A stretch of 64,000 nt of DNA from Azolla caroliniana. Taxonomy: Eukaryota > Polypodiophyta. The DNA is taken from NCBI GenBank assembly GCA_043228905.1, contig JBHGNT010000010.1, forward strand, positions 3,534,001-3,598,000, in the 5' to 3' direction. A model generated the notes under the pieces. It made no database searches. It was not told the DNA's origin and saw only the letters and a list, made by a program, of their open reading frames with translations. The translations under genes and the position numbers were made by a program. This document shows positions 36,985-50,212 of this stretch, piece after piece. Each line of letters begins with the position of its first letter. The first letter of the stretch is position 1.

Positions 36985-39900
36985 ATGATGAACCGCAGAG
37001 TACGCAGGAAAATAGTAAAGTACAGAGTTAGCAGAGCAAAAGAAACCCTGTTATACGCAGAAGATGAAGGAGATTCCGGACTGTCACATGTCGATCGCAT
37101 TAAGATAGATTGGACAAGACTCCCACACGACACTGTGATAGCTCTGTTCACCCTTCTCGACTATAGAGACAGAGCTCGTTTATCTTCTGTGTGTAAGACA
37201 TGGCATTCTCTCGGAGCTTCGCCGTGTCTATGGAAAAACTTAGATATGAGAGCTCACACATTGGACCAGAACACAGCAGCTCACCTTGCGAAGAAATGTT
37301 CAAACCTTCACAGACTCCGATTCAGAGGTGCCATGGCAGCTTCATCTATCATCTCTCTGAAAGCTTATCAATTGGAAGAACTTATTGGTGATAATTGCAG
37401 AGAACTTACAGATGCTTCTCTTTCGATGCTCGCAGCTCGCCATGTGAGCTTATGTAGTCTTCAACTTGGTCCTGATTGTGAAAGAATAAGTAGTGATGCT
37501 ATTCGAGTCATTGCATTATGTTGCCCCAATCTCAAGAGACTCAGGCTCATGGGTGTCAGAGACGTGGATAGAGATGCAATTGAAGGATTAGTTAAGCATT
37601 GTATTCATATTTCCGAATTGGGTTTTATTGATTCCGCCCATGTTGATGATGTTGCTTTATCAATTTCTACCTCTCTCAGGTTCTTATCTTTGGCAGGATT
37701 GAAGAACATTCAATGGAATCTAGCTGCTCAATCACTGAGTAAGATTCCTTCGCTTGTTGCAATAGATGTTTCTCGAACCCAAATTCCTCCTTCAGCCATG
37801 GGAAGATTGCTTTCCATGGATAGTTTGAAAGTGCTTTGTGCTTTGAACTGTTCAAATGTTGAAGAAGGAAGTGGGTCATTGATATACTCTCCAAAAAAGA
37901 AGATTTTTCTTGCTCGTTTCACTGACCTTGTGAATGCACTGGTATCACTCACCTCTTATGCTTCTATGGAGAACAAAGAAAGTTTTCAGCAATTTGAATG
38001 GGATTGCCATACATGGCAGCCAGGAAGCAAGAACTGCCAAGAGCTTCTGAATTGGACAGAATGGGTTCTATCACATGCATTGCTTAGAATCGCGGATAGC
38101 AATACACCTGGTCTGGATTCGTTTTGGCTTAAACAAGGCACCTCTACATTGCTCCATCTAGCTAAAAGCACACAAGAGGAAGTTCAAGAAAGGGCTGCCA
38201 CTGCTCTAGCCACATTTGTGGTCACCGATGATGTGAATGCAACTGTAGATCCTTGTAGAGCTGAAGCTGTGATGCATGGAGGAGGAATTAGTCTTCTTTT
38301 GAAGTTGGCAAAGTCTTGTCGAGAAGGTGTTCAGTCGGAGGCTGCTAAGGTTACAGGCCCACATCTCACAAATATCGTCTTTGAATGTTTGCTTGTAGAG
38401 GTTATTCACTTGGTCTTCGTCTTTTTTGGCAGGCTATAGCAAATCTCTCTGTTAATGCAGAGGTTGCAAAGTGTGTAGCTATGGAAGGGGGGATTAGCAT
38501 TTTGGCTATGTTGGCAAGATCTCCGAATCGGTGGGTTGCAGAGGAGGCTGCTGGAGGCCTATGGAACTTATCCGTAGGAGAGGAACATAAGGTGAAAATT
38601 AAGCTCTTCAAGTTCATTCAAATGGATCTTAAAAGTAGTGAAGGAATACAACGTCAAAACTAAGCTCTCCAAGTACATTCAAAATGGAATCCATTAGTAG
38701 TGGAGGAATATAAAGCGGAAATTAAGCTTTTCAACCTGAGTAAAAGTGCTATATCACCTATGTCTTATGATAGATAAATAGGATAGTTTGCTTTACTGAA
38801 AGCTCAAGGCCCTAGAGTTTTACTGAACTGCATGGTTTTAAGACCAATAATGGACTGAGAGACTAAATAAGCTAGTTCTATTTATTGAAAGGGATATGCT
38901 ATATCATTCTACAGTTGGATGATGAATCCTATCTACTTTTCTGGTGATCTTACACGATATGGATAATATGTTTTGGTTAAATTCCTTCTTTTATGGCAAT
39001 CTGATATGACATATATAGTATGTTTTGGTTAAATGCCGTTAATGAATGTGGGTTTCTACATATAGGGCACTATCGCCGAAACAGGGGGTATCAAAGCACT
39101 AGTGGAGCTGGTCTTTAAGTGGCCGAATGGGGGTGATGGGGTTCTGGTACGAATCTAGGACCTTGGTTTTAGTTTCATGCCAACATTGAAGGTTTACGAT
39201 GTTACTTCAAAGAGTTGATGCTTTACTTATCTAGGAACGTGCTGCTGGAGCACTTGCCAATTTGGCAGCAGACGATAAGTGTAGCATGGAGGTGGCCATC
39301 ACAGGTGGTGTGCATGCATTGGTAACGCTTGCACGATTATGTAAGCATGAAGGTGTTCAAGAACAGGTTTTTCTCTTTACCTCTTCTTTTGAATCTTCTA
39401 TGATTTATCAAGTTTTACTGAGAAATCATTCGTAGTCAATGCTGCGATTTGAGGTGTTCTCATGCAAATGGTTGATGTGCAGGCTGCTAGAGCCCTTGCC
39501 AACTTGGCAGCACATGGGGACAGCAATGGCAACAATGCTGCTGTTGGGCAGGAAGCTGGCGCACTTGAAGCATTAGTTGAACTGACCTCTTCACAGAGTG
39601 AAGGTGTAAGGTGATGCTTCAGTTTTAAAGGGCGTCCTCTATAATATCTTGTTGTTTCAATGACCACTGCTAATCATTATAGATCTGTTTAGGCAAGAGG
39701 CTGCTGGTGCATTATGGAATCTTTCATTTGATGATAGAAACAGGGAGGCAATTGCCGCAGCTGGTGGTGTTGAGGCATTGGTAAGTCATAGATTGCTTCC
39801 ATTCTTTTAAGAAGGAAACATGGTTTTAATTCTGGCATTTTGCATTTGGCCACAGGTTGCTCTGGCACAATCCTGCAGCACTGGTTCTCATGGTTTGCAG

Positions 39901-42900
39901 GAGAGGGCAGCTGGAGCCCTTTGGGGGTTGTCTGTCTCTGAAGCTAACAGGTGGAACCCTGTTTCTTATAACGCAGTTGCTTGTAATCTGGCCTAATATT
40001 GATATGTTATTTCAGCATCGCAATTGGGAGGGAAGGTGGTGTGGTACCTTTGATAACTCTTGCTTACTCTGAGGCTGAGGTATGCTTCCTCCTTCATCTG
40101 ATTATATGTGCAATATCTATTTTGAAAGATGGAATAACCTATATAACTCATTTATTTCACCAAGAAATAACTAATACTTTGATAATGGTGTTTCATGTTA
40201 TGATATTATCACTTGTTTGTTTTACTATGGACAGAATGTTGCATGTTTCACTGCAGGATGTACATGAAACTGCGGCAGGTGCTCTATGGAACCTTGCATT
40301 TAATCCAGGTAATGCCTGGCGAATAGTTGAAGAAGGAGGGGTTCGGGCTCTTGTGCATCTTTGCTCTTCTTCTGTGTCAAAGATGGCTCGTTTTATGGCT
40401 GCCCTTGCACTTGCTTACATGTTTGATGGCAGGTATTAATTACAATGAGCTATTGGCATTCTTCTTTGCTCAGAGCATTCATTCAGTTTTCTAAACTAAA
40501 CCTTAAACTCTGTTATTCAAAGAACATGTAAATTAACCCTAAACCCTATATTTTCCTCAATCAATCTCCACTTTACATGAGAAGAAAGGCAACTTGATAC
40601 ACATTCTAGTGGATATGGAGGTTTGAACAGCAGTACGATTGGGTATATAGTTGTTTGATTCACTTGGGCATGAAACACTTTTACCAATGTAGATCATTGT
40701 TCAAGGTATTATCCGCAAGAATCTGTGGAAAGATATTTCAAAGAAAACTTCAAATAAGTTTTGATCATTTTGAAGCCTTTTGGATATGATACAAGATTCG
40801 AGCAAAGGATAAACAAGAAAGAGAGAACGAAGTATTAACATCTGTAAAAGATGAAAATGCCTGCGAGACTTAATAAGGTATTCCAACTGCAAATATCATC
40901 TCTTCCATGAGAACAATAAAAGAGTTAAAATGATCACAAGGATTAACGATAGATAATCTTGGTAGCTGAACTTATGGTGCAAAAACCATGAATGCATGAC
41001 TAAATGGACTGTTTTTACCCATAAAGCTGTGCCTACTTCTGAACAAGTGAAGATGAATGCATAACTTGCAAATGACTGCTGTATTTGATGGATTACTCAT
41101 GTTACCGAAGGTGACAGCGTTGATGGTTGACAAATTCATAGATGATGAATTGATTGACATGGCTTGAGGTATGAATGATGGATAATATAGCTGGTGTGAT
41201 CTAGTGAAAGTTGATTGATTTGATTCAGAGGCAGGCATTCCCCCCTCAAGGATAAAATTCACATGTAGTTCTTAGGGTAGATGCAATGGGTGGATGTTCA
41301 ATGTGAGCGACTAAGATGACTAAATGATCAAGTGGAAATTGAATGAGAGAAAGTGAAGGAGACAATGGACTGACTGATGAATGGATCAATGGAGCAATGA
41401 TGCTAGATATGATCGAAGTAAAAGGACTGACTGAGAAAAGAGAGATGGATCCTCTGACATGATCAAAATGAGAAATTGTGTGCAAATATGCTAGATGGTA
41501 TGTGTTTATGAATACAGTGGTAAAACGTCAAAGTGAAAGGATAGTATGAAAGTGTGAGTAAAGAGAGTGAGATTGGAAAGATTTAAATTTTAGGGTTAGA
41601 GAACCTTATGAATAATAACATTAATGATGCTAATTCTTGGTCAAGTTGTCGGAAATGTGAAACTGATTGCTATGGCTAAAGGTTGAGGTGATGGATATCA
41701 GAAAGCAAAATGAGCTTGATATGAGATTCAAGAGTTTGAAGATGGCTGCTCTGAAGACTGAAGTGACTCTGAAATAATGTTGATGGAATGTTGTTTCGAC
41801 TGAAATTTTGCTGACTTTTGTAAGTTGCAGAAGCTGAGTGACAATAAAGTTGCTGATATGGGCATTGGTGGGGTAGGTAGGTTTATTAGTGAGTATGATA
41901 GTTTTGAGTGAGCTGATTTGTATGAGTGAGGGGAAAAATCTGAGATCTAAACAGCACCACTGAGCATAAAGAGACATCGTTTTCGGGGTTTTTGTACCAT
42001 TTTAGAAACCGTGGGAGCCTTTACCACATGGCTGAATAGAAAGATGAAAGAGATAAAGTGAAAGAAAAGCAAGATACATCGACATCTAAACAACTCCAGT
42101 GAGCATAAAGAGACATGGTGTTCAGGGTTTTGGTGCCATGTTAGAAACCATGGGAACCTTTACCACATGGATGAATAGAAAGAGGAAAGAGATAGAGCGA
42201 AAGAAAAGAAAGATATATTGACACCTAAACAATGCTAATGAGCATAAAGAGACAAGGTGTTCAAGGTTTTGGTATCATGGTATAATGAGCATGGTTGAAT
42301 AGAAAGAGGAAAGAGATAAGAGTGAAACAAAAGAAAGATTTAGATATCTAAACAACACCAGTGAGTGTAAAGAGTCATGGTGTTCAGGGTTTTGGTACCA
42401 TGTTAGAAACCATGGGAGCCTTTACAGCATGGTTGAATAGAAAGAGTGAAAGAAAAGAAAGATATAGACATCTAAACAATGCCAGTGAATATACAGAGTT
42501 GTGGTGTTCAGGGTTTTGGTACCATGTTAGAATCCATGGGAGCCTTTACTATGGTCGAATAAAGAGAGGAAAGTGATGGAATGGAAGAAAAGAAAGATAT
42601 ATTGAAAAAGACATTACATCTTAAAATATTGTCTCATCACATAGATTGTAATTTTTTCTTTGAAAGATCTCTAGCGTAGGTTCTTAGATGTAGAGATATC
42701 TGAAACAAGGGAAGCAACTGTTATAGTGGGAAATAATGGTCTTCATCTGTCAATGACAAGGGTGCTGAGATTGGGGTTCACGAGGCTGGGGCCCACATGC
42801 ACGACAATTTGTTATTGCTAAATCTATTGTCACCCCTTTGCAATGTCCTACTTGGGAGCCCACTTGTGTGACCCTTGATTGACTTATGGCATGAATAGGA

Positions 42901-45900
42901 CTGCTGGGGCCAAAGAAAGTTGTGTGTAGTTGTCTGTTTGTCCTTCGACAACTCCATGTGCCTCGTGAGTTCTAGCAAGAACAACCCTGATCACCATTGG
43001 TCCTCATATTCCATTGCCTTGCATGGGGGGCCAAAGCTACGGTTAAAGAGGCAATGGCATCTGCATCGTATTTTGTAAAAAACAGTACAATGACAACTCT
43101 TCAGATTCCACTCCTTGATGGCTCAATTGGCAAATTCGTCTTCCAGAGATGTGCATGTATATGTGCCTACCTCAAATCTTTACCTCTTCTTCCAGAGATG
43201 TGAAGAAGTTCATTGCTGCCCTATCACAGTGTAGCGCATGAGATTGATGTATGTTCGTATAAGATGTCCTGATGATAATCCATCCTTCAATGTGTGTAAA
43301 AGATGTGTCTTATAGTGGGCTATCTTCCTACCAAGAGATGTTGTGGCATTGGTACATGTCCTTTCGTTATCCAATTTGATAATATCAGTTTAGATTGCTC
43401 TTTCTTCTCCACTTTGGTCATGTTTAGGTGGGGACAATCCAAGCATTTATGCTTATGCCATGCGACTCAAATCATTTTTGCGTTTCAGGGTACCGACAAT
43501 GATTATCTCTGAGTTCAGCAAGTTTTTTTGATGACGTAAGTGCCAACCTGGAGTACCTTCATTTAGGCAGCTCCCAAAGCCAGTGGATACTGGTCGCTGA
43601 TCAGAATAATGCCGCTATGATGATTGGGGCGGCATAAACGAAAGAGGGGAAGAGATATCAGAACAAAATAAAACTTTATATATATATATATATGTCATCA
43701 AGTGCTACATGATTCCACTTTATAGAGTGGAAGTGAATCTCAGACGAGTTCTAGAAATTCCCAACATTTTAAAGGTATCCATCATAGTCCAATTCAAGAT
43801 TGATAGATGTCCAAAACAAGGACACTACCTTGTATGCCGAGTAATGATCCTTTGCTTTGTTGGCAACAAGGGTTTTACAGCTGATGGCTGTGCATGACAC
43901 CATGCGAGTGTCTGCCCTTCATGAAATATGACCTCTCTCTGTCTTCACCTGGTGAGATGAATTTTTTATTTGTCCTATCCCACTTCAAGCGCATGGGAGA
44001 GGTAAGTATGTACGTAAAGGGGATGGATGATAAATATGTCTGGTGTATCATAACTTAAATAGAGATTGATAATTGGATCTCTTCGTACCAAGTGGCGCCG
44101 TCAGACTAAACAAGTTCTCTTTGTATCCAGTTTGATTATCTGTTCTGCTCACTATATACTTCTCTACTGGGATCATAGAAACTAGTTCCATTATAGAATG
44201 GCTTAAGTCCTCAAAGTTCATACATGAGGTGCTTTATCTTGAAGTTGTGTCCCTAGCTTAAGCCTCTCTGGATGTTAACACTTGCACATTTGGACATATG
44301 AATTCATTGCTGATGACTTTGGTTTGATTGATATTACATGTGCAATGTTCAAGAGGAACTATGTGAGAATAATGACATGTGCTCAAGTGGTAATGGAAGC
44401 TAGAAATCAATGAGATAAATGTGCATCATGTGGACAGGACATTAAATGGAACTGTAAAACCATGATAGAATATTATTTTAACTCTCACAGGTGTATATGG
44501 TAAGGGTACGCTGTAAAGGCTTTTTCCAAGCTAGTTCCATAAAACAAAAAATGTGAAGGGAGGAGGTGCTACCTCAATGATTTTTGAAGACGAAATTGTT
44601 TGCACTATTCTTTTTGGACCAATGGTGAAAATAACTGTTGCTGGTATATGCTATTATATGTGCACATGAAGTGCGAGATATGTTACAGTACAGACAAGAT
44701 CTTCACATATCCAAGATAAATTTTTGTGGGTGGTTATCTCCTAATATGTGGGATATATATCACGGGAGTCTTCCTCATAGTAGGTAGCTAAGTACAGCTA
44801 GTTGATGCACCACATCATTGTGTCACGGTGAAGCACAGCTTATGGTTGTGGATCAGTATGCCTTGACTATGTGATCTTGGTGCAGAGAGGTGATTAGTGC
44901 ATCATGGAGTGTTGATTATTATGAGGATCATCATGCGAGGTACAGAAAGAGAACGTGAAATATCCTCGGCATGTAGTGGAACAGTATGTGCTACACAAGA
45001 GCCTTACAAAGAGAAGAATATCGACACTTATTGGGGGTTTATCTGTCTTGATTGGGTTAATGTGGGATTTGGTTAAAGAAGGATATTGCTTTCTATTCCT
45101 GTCCCTTATTGCTGTCTAACTTCCCTAGCCATTTTATGTGTTCGCATTTAAGTTATCCACATACAATAACTTCAAGATATAATGGGTCTGGTCATAGATG
45201 GCTGCAAGTACTTCAAGATGTAACCAATCTAATGGTTTATTTCCCTCTTTTGGGCGTGTGTTTCTCCATTGCCTTTTCCAACTTCCCTAGGAGGTAAAAT
45301 CTTGGGGTGTGAGACAATGCAATTATGATCTAAATAAACAAGACATTACTATCTTCATGATCTGTTACCTCAGTATAATCTCCTCCATATTCAGAGTATG
45401 GAGATGATTACACTGCTGGGTGCATGGAACACATTCCACTTGGCAACTTTGGCACATGGGATACCTGTTGTGCAATTGGGGCAACCAGTAGAGGGCCTCA
45501 GAATTCTGAAGCTGTAATTTCCATACCCTCCTTTTTTCTTTGGTTTTGGGACTATTTCCCACCCTGTTTGTAGTTTTTTGCCCATTTCTGGTTCATTTCT
45601 CCATCTCCACATTCTTCTCCTGAAAATTTGTCTCCGGGGCAAGGCAGGGTGATTAAGAGAGATTAATAGACTGGATACATATAGGACATGGAAGAAATCT
45701 GAGTATCTGCTGGGAAGATGGTCATATGTATAGGTTGCACTGATATTGATGATAAATGGGCTCCTGTATGCAATCAAACTACATGGATGGACTCAGCTAT
45801 GTATCCCTTTGCAGTAGGTTTCGCATTGACCAGTGCTACAATTTCATTACACCAACTCCACCCAAATTCCTAATTCTAAATTCTGGACCCTAGAGAATCT

Positions 45901-46698
45901 CGAAAGTGCATCTTTTCCGTGCAAAAGTAAATTCAGCTGTTTATATTTTAAGTCCTATATTTCTTCCTCTCACGTAAATCTCCTCAATCTCAGAATGGAT
46001 GCAGTAACATTAGGAGCAACTTTCTGTGAAAATGTCATGAAAAATGGTGGCCTTGATGGAGCAAGACGACTTGCAATGCGGCATATAGAAGCGTTTCTTC
46101 ATGGCTTTTCCAATCAACATGCATTGTCAGCTGCATCAGTCTCAGGGGTTCCTTCGGCATTAATGGCAGTTGCTGATTCAGCGCGCATACAAGAAGCTGG
46201 CCACCTTCGTTGCAGGTAATTCTCCTGGATATGGAGTTTTTTCAGTCTCAACAATTATATCATATATTTTATTTCGTATCACATTTTTGTTCTTTAATAT
46301 CTTTGATTTTTGGAGTGTAATAATGCAGTGTTGCTGAAATTGGGCGGTTTGTAACTATGTTACGGAATGGGTCACCAGTGCTACGTGCGTGTGCTGCTTT
46401 TGCTATTCTTCAGGTGACCATAACCTCAACATGATCCATATGGGTGTTGAATTAATATTTAGAAAAAAATTCTCACTTTCAAAGTGGTATTTTATATGTA
46501 TGTATATATACATATTAGTTCACAATGCCCGGGGGCAGACATGCTGTTCATCATGTGAACCTTCTTCAGAATGCTGGCGCAGGACGAGTACTTAGAGCCG
46601 CAGCTGCAGCAGCAACAGCTCCTCTTCAGGCCAAAGTGTTTGCTCGCATTGTTCTACGTAACCTTGAGCAATGTAATGTAGATATCCCCAATGTGTAG
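36985..46698 (+). CDS. ARABIDILLO: ARABIDILLO F-box / armadillo-repeat protein
   Basis: Twelve exons join in frame to 924 codons: 36985-38349, 38433-38591, 39066-39146, 39235-39366, 39483-39610, 39693-39780, 39856-39950, 40016-40079, 40257-40432, 45994-46215, 46329-46413, 46519-46698. Arabidopsis ARABIDILLO-1 is of similar length. Residues 1-15 are basic (NRRVRRK), a likely nuclear signal. An F-box follows at about 42-88 (WTRLPHDTVIALF), then leucine-rich repeats to about 290, then armadillo repeats with recurring EEAAGGLWNLS and ERAAGALANLA. The C-terminus reads LQAKVFARIVLRNLE. The family is related to animal beta-catenin repeats; it promotes lateral root branching in Arabidopsis and affects spore germination in moss, probably through an SCF ubiquitin ligase. 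Start chosen as the first ATG in frame, in the context AGGGAAATGATG. No defect seen. Confidence 0.96.
40433..45993 (+). other. 5.56-kb intron of ARABIDILLO
   Basis: The donor is GGCAG|GTATTA and the acceptor CTCAG|AATGGATG; joining gives the conserved FDGRMD sequence. Every other intron in this gene is under 500 bp. The intron holds a five-copy minisatellite (41941-42604) and a TA run near 43676-43691. I see no open frame with a recognisable domain. An inserted, decayed transposon is a reasonable guess without direct proof. Confidence 0.85.
41941..42604. repeat. Five-copy minisatellite, unit 123-139 bp, inside the intron
   Basis: Units start with a tgagcataaagaga-like sequence at 41961, 42100, 42239, 42362 and 42486. 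Each carries ttcagggttttggtacc, then gaaaccatgggagcc, then an AG-rich tail. The first two spacings are 139 bp and the next two are 123 and 124 bp, so a 15-bp length change happened within the array. Confidence 0.9.
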
Positions 46699-49600
46699 CT
46701 GCAAGAGTTGCTAAGGGATTTCGGGTCCTATGCTCTCTTTACCACCAAAGGGAAAAAATCTTTGGGTTCTTTTTAAGCTGTGGATCTGATTTGAAACCAA
46801 ACCAGAGGTTTTATATCCACTGTATTCCTGGGTTTTTTTCGCCGTTATATGTTTGTGCAGTGTAGTTCTTTTACTTAGATGCGAGAAAGAGTTCAAGGAA
46901 GTCGTTAATCGAGGAGAGAAAGAGGATTGGCAAAAGCATTTGTTGCATGGAGTATAAAGATTATTGTATGCTCTTTACATAAGAGGATTGTGATGATGTT
47001 ACAAGTCCCTTTTTCTAGATTTCCTAGAAAGAAATTACATTCATAAATCTTCTTGATGAGGTGGGTGTGTAAAGTATGATACCCCCCCACCCCCCAGTTC
47101 AGGGCTTCATATTTGTTGGGTCCGTGGCAATGCCAAGTTTCTCTTGCAAGATCAATTCATAATTTTTGTTTGATTGGCATGTAATTCACAAAGTTGTGGA
47201 TCAAGTGTTTGTTTTATACACATAATTATATGGTCACATACCTAGTCCGTACCTTTGTTGGCCATATTGGTTATGTTGACCCCTTGTGGGGCTTAATGTA
47301 TCATCATCCTCATCATCTCAAATAACTGAAGATAGCTTTTGGGCATCTTGAGGATAGTGATATGTGCATCTTGAAGATAACTTAATTGAAACTAATGACA
47401 ATAAACACTTTTTGACATGTCTACCCCCATGGGAAATAGAACTCAACTCGGAATTGACTCCATGCGAAGTATATGGAATAATGATTTATGGAAAGTCTTG
47501 GGTAACTAAATAATTTAATGTCTACTCATGTTTGGGATTAAATTTTCGTTCAAATGTGGAATAAAGATTTAGGGAAAGTTCTGGGTGATATGATAAATTA
47601 TATTCATTTTGTGCTCTCCAATATCTGTCAAAGCTCATTAATGAATAGCAAGGATCTTTTGAGAAGAAAATTTCTTATAAGGTTCCATAAATTTTGTTCT
47701 GATGACTTTGTATAAGGTAATATCAATTTGTTCCAATATCATTTTCAAAATCTTGTAGAGTGGTGTTCATATGAAAGTAGTAAGTGTTTTGGGATCTTAT
47801 ATTTGTGGACTTGATATAGCCTTTTCTCAAGACTAATAATTGGAGGAGGATGAGTTTTATTTCTGAATTGTGCGTAGCATGTAACACATTAATGCTTTGA
47901 GTGTGTATAGAGTCATCCCATTGGATTGTAATGGAAAATTTGGAACCACTATCTATATGCACTCCCTTGTTCATATCTTACACATTCTCTTACCTCACAT
48001 GCTTACCAGCTTGCATTATGTGCAACATCACTTATAATCATTTTTGTATGACACTTTTTTTCCTTCATTCTATTTGTGCATATGTTGACCATAACAGGAT
48101 GAGGTTTCTCATGAAGGTTTAAAATCCATCAAGGGAATGTGTAATTCTTGGCATATGGGTATAGTGGCAAAGCAAATTGACGAAGAAGACACTCCTGTGA
48201 GTAGGAGATCATGGTTCAAATTCTAGTAGGCAAGCAATGGATCTAACTTGCAACAATTCCATGACATAGTCCTTTATAACGAGTTGGTCTTTCTTTATGA
48301 GGTTTGGGCAGATGAGATGCTTCTTTTTGTTACATAGTTTATTTTTGTCAAAATAGTTTGTGTCGATGTACATGAGAAGGCAATTAAATAAATGAAAATA
48401 ATATTTGTACCTTGTTTTATCCATTTGTTTATCCTCTTGCGTGAAAATGTTGGCTGTCAAATTTAGGTCTTTTAAAACAAACTCACCAAAACAAGCATGA
48501 CACCCTTACATAGTGATATGATTGCTAGAAATTGACGACTTTCCATGAAATTGGTCTATATTTCGAAAGACATTGTCATTGGTTCTATCAACGTGACTAA
48601 AATAGCCATTTACACCCACTACCTTGAACTTATAGACTTCCTTGGTCCATTTACCCCGATTAGTTTCAAATTCTATTATGAGATTATATCTGCTTTCAAT
48701 TTATTTGGTAAGTTATCCAAAATTGTGGAACATAACTTATATTTGCCATGGAAAAGTGCAACATATCAAGGGAAGCTTGACGGTAGGTCAACATTCTTGT
48801 AACAATTGTTTATAACTAATGAAAGGATATTTCCAAGGGGAAAAAAAAACTTATATTTGTCATGGTATGCAAGCCCATGCAAACATCAAGGTTTATGCAT
48901 GTATATCAATAACTCCCCTTTAGATTTCCTATCTTGATCTTTTTCTTTTTTGTTTGGACTTCGCTTAACAATTTGTCTTGAGGATGTTTGATTTCCTTTG
49001 GTTCACATGGTGCCATGGTGAACATAATAATATCGATTAACTAATGGAAACATGTATAAGGCTTGGGTCTTATTTCCTAACAACCACAAATCTCTTGGAG
49101 TTCAGGTCCAACAGTTGGTGAGAGGTGTGCACACACCTCATGCTATGCTCTAAGGCATCTAGCTTGTATCTTGGGCATAATGTGCATGCCAATCTTTGGT
49201 CAAGAGAGAGTAGCTACCATGGATGGTACTAATGAAGTGAATGCATACAAGAGCATAACCCTTCTTCATATATATCCATAAAACCCAGGTCTATTTACAA
49301 AACTTTGCCATCGAAATTGTCTTTGGCCAGAGGCCTCTAAATAAGTATTGGGTCTCCTTAACCCATGTTTAATGTAGCTATGCAAAACTTATTACTAAAT
49401 GTATACACATTATAAATAGCTTATAAGTTATGCATGTGAGAAGTTCCATGCAATGTAGGACCTCCTTTATGGATGATAGAACAATCACATCTATAGATGA
49501 CCTAAACACAATACAATAAGGCCATGGTGTGTGAAGATTGTTTAACTGGACCTAAGATGCAACCATCAAGAGTGTCTATAATATCAAGACACGTCTCAAT

Positions 49601-49850
49601 GGATGGCGGAGCTACATCTCACGTAGTAAGTGTGTTCGAAATGCATCGTTAATTAGGATGGTCAAATAACTCGACCAAAACTCGATCAGATAACGTGGAG
49701 TATCGTCACACGTGAACGAAAATGGCATTTGGGGTGTGTATGGGCGGGGTGGCATGTGATGGAATCAGGTGCTTGGATGAGGGAGGCCAACGATTGGTCG
49801 GCAAGGGTGGTCGAGGGTTTGCCGAACGGACGATGATAAAGCATGATGAG
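46699..49850. other. Spacer between ARABIDILLO and cytochrome c1
   Basis: The first few hundred bases are the ARABIDILLO 3' flank. The rest shows no supported gene. A tRNA-like stretch at about 48160-48235 (TAGTGGCAAAG, then GGTTCAAATTC) may be another SINE relic. Confidence 0.55.
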
Positions 49851-50090
49851 CATATATGTGTGTGCATGTGTGAAGTGTGAAGTGTGAAGTGTCATGTGTA
49901 TGTGTAATGTATATGTGTAATGTGTCATGTGTCATGTGAGTATGTGTCATGTGTCATGTGAGTATGTGCATGTGTCATGTGTCATGTGAGTATGTGCATG
50001 TGCATGTGTAATGTGTAATGTGTCATGTGTCATGTGAGTATGTGTATGTGTATGTGTCATGTGTCATGTGTATGTTTTGTGCATGTGAAT
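49851..50090. repeat. TGTG/CATG-rich minisatellite upstream of cytochrome c1
   Basis: Interleaved short units (GTGTGAA, TGTCATG, GAGTATG) repeat irregularly over about 240 bp and end about 120 bp before the cytochrome c1 ATG. A GAATGAATGAATGA run closes it. It falls in the promoter or 5' leader. Confidence 0.8.
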
Positions 50091-50212
50091 GAATGAATGA
50101 ATGATGGAAGGATTATTTTGATCTCTCTGTATTTGTAGGTCTTCTCTCTTTTCTTCTCTTCCTTCCTGTCTCTTCTTCTTCTTCTTCTTCTTCCCTCTCT
50201 GTTGATCCAGCT

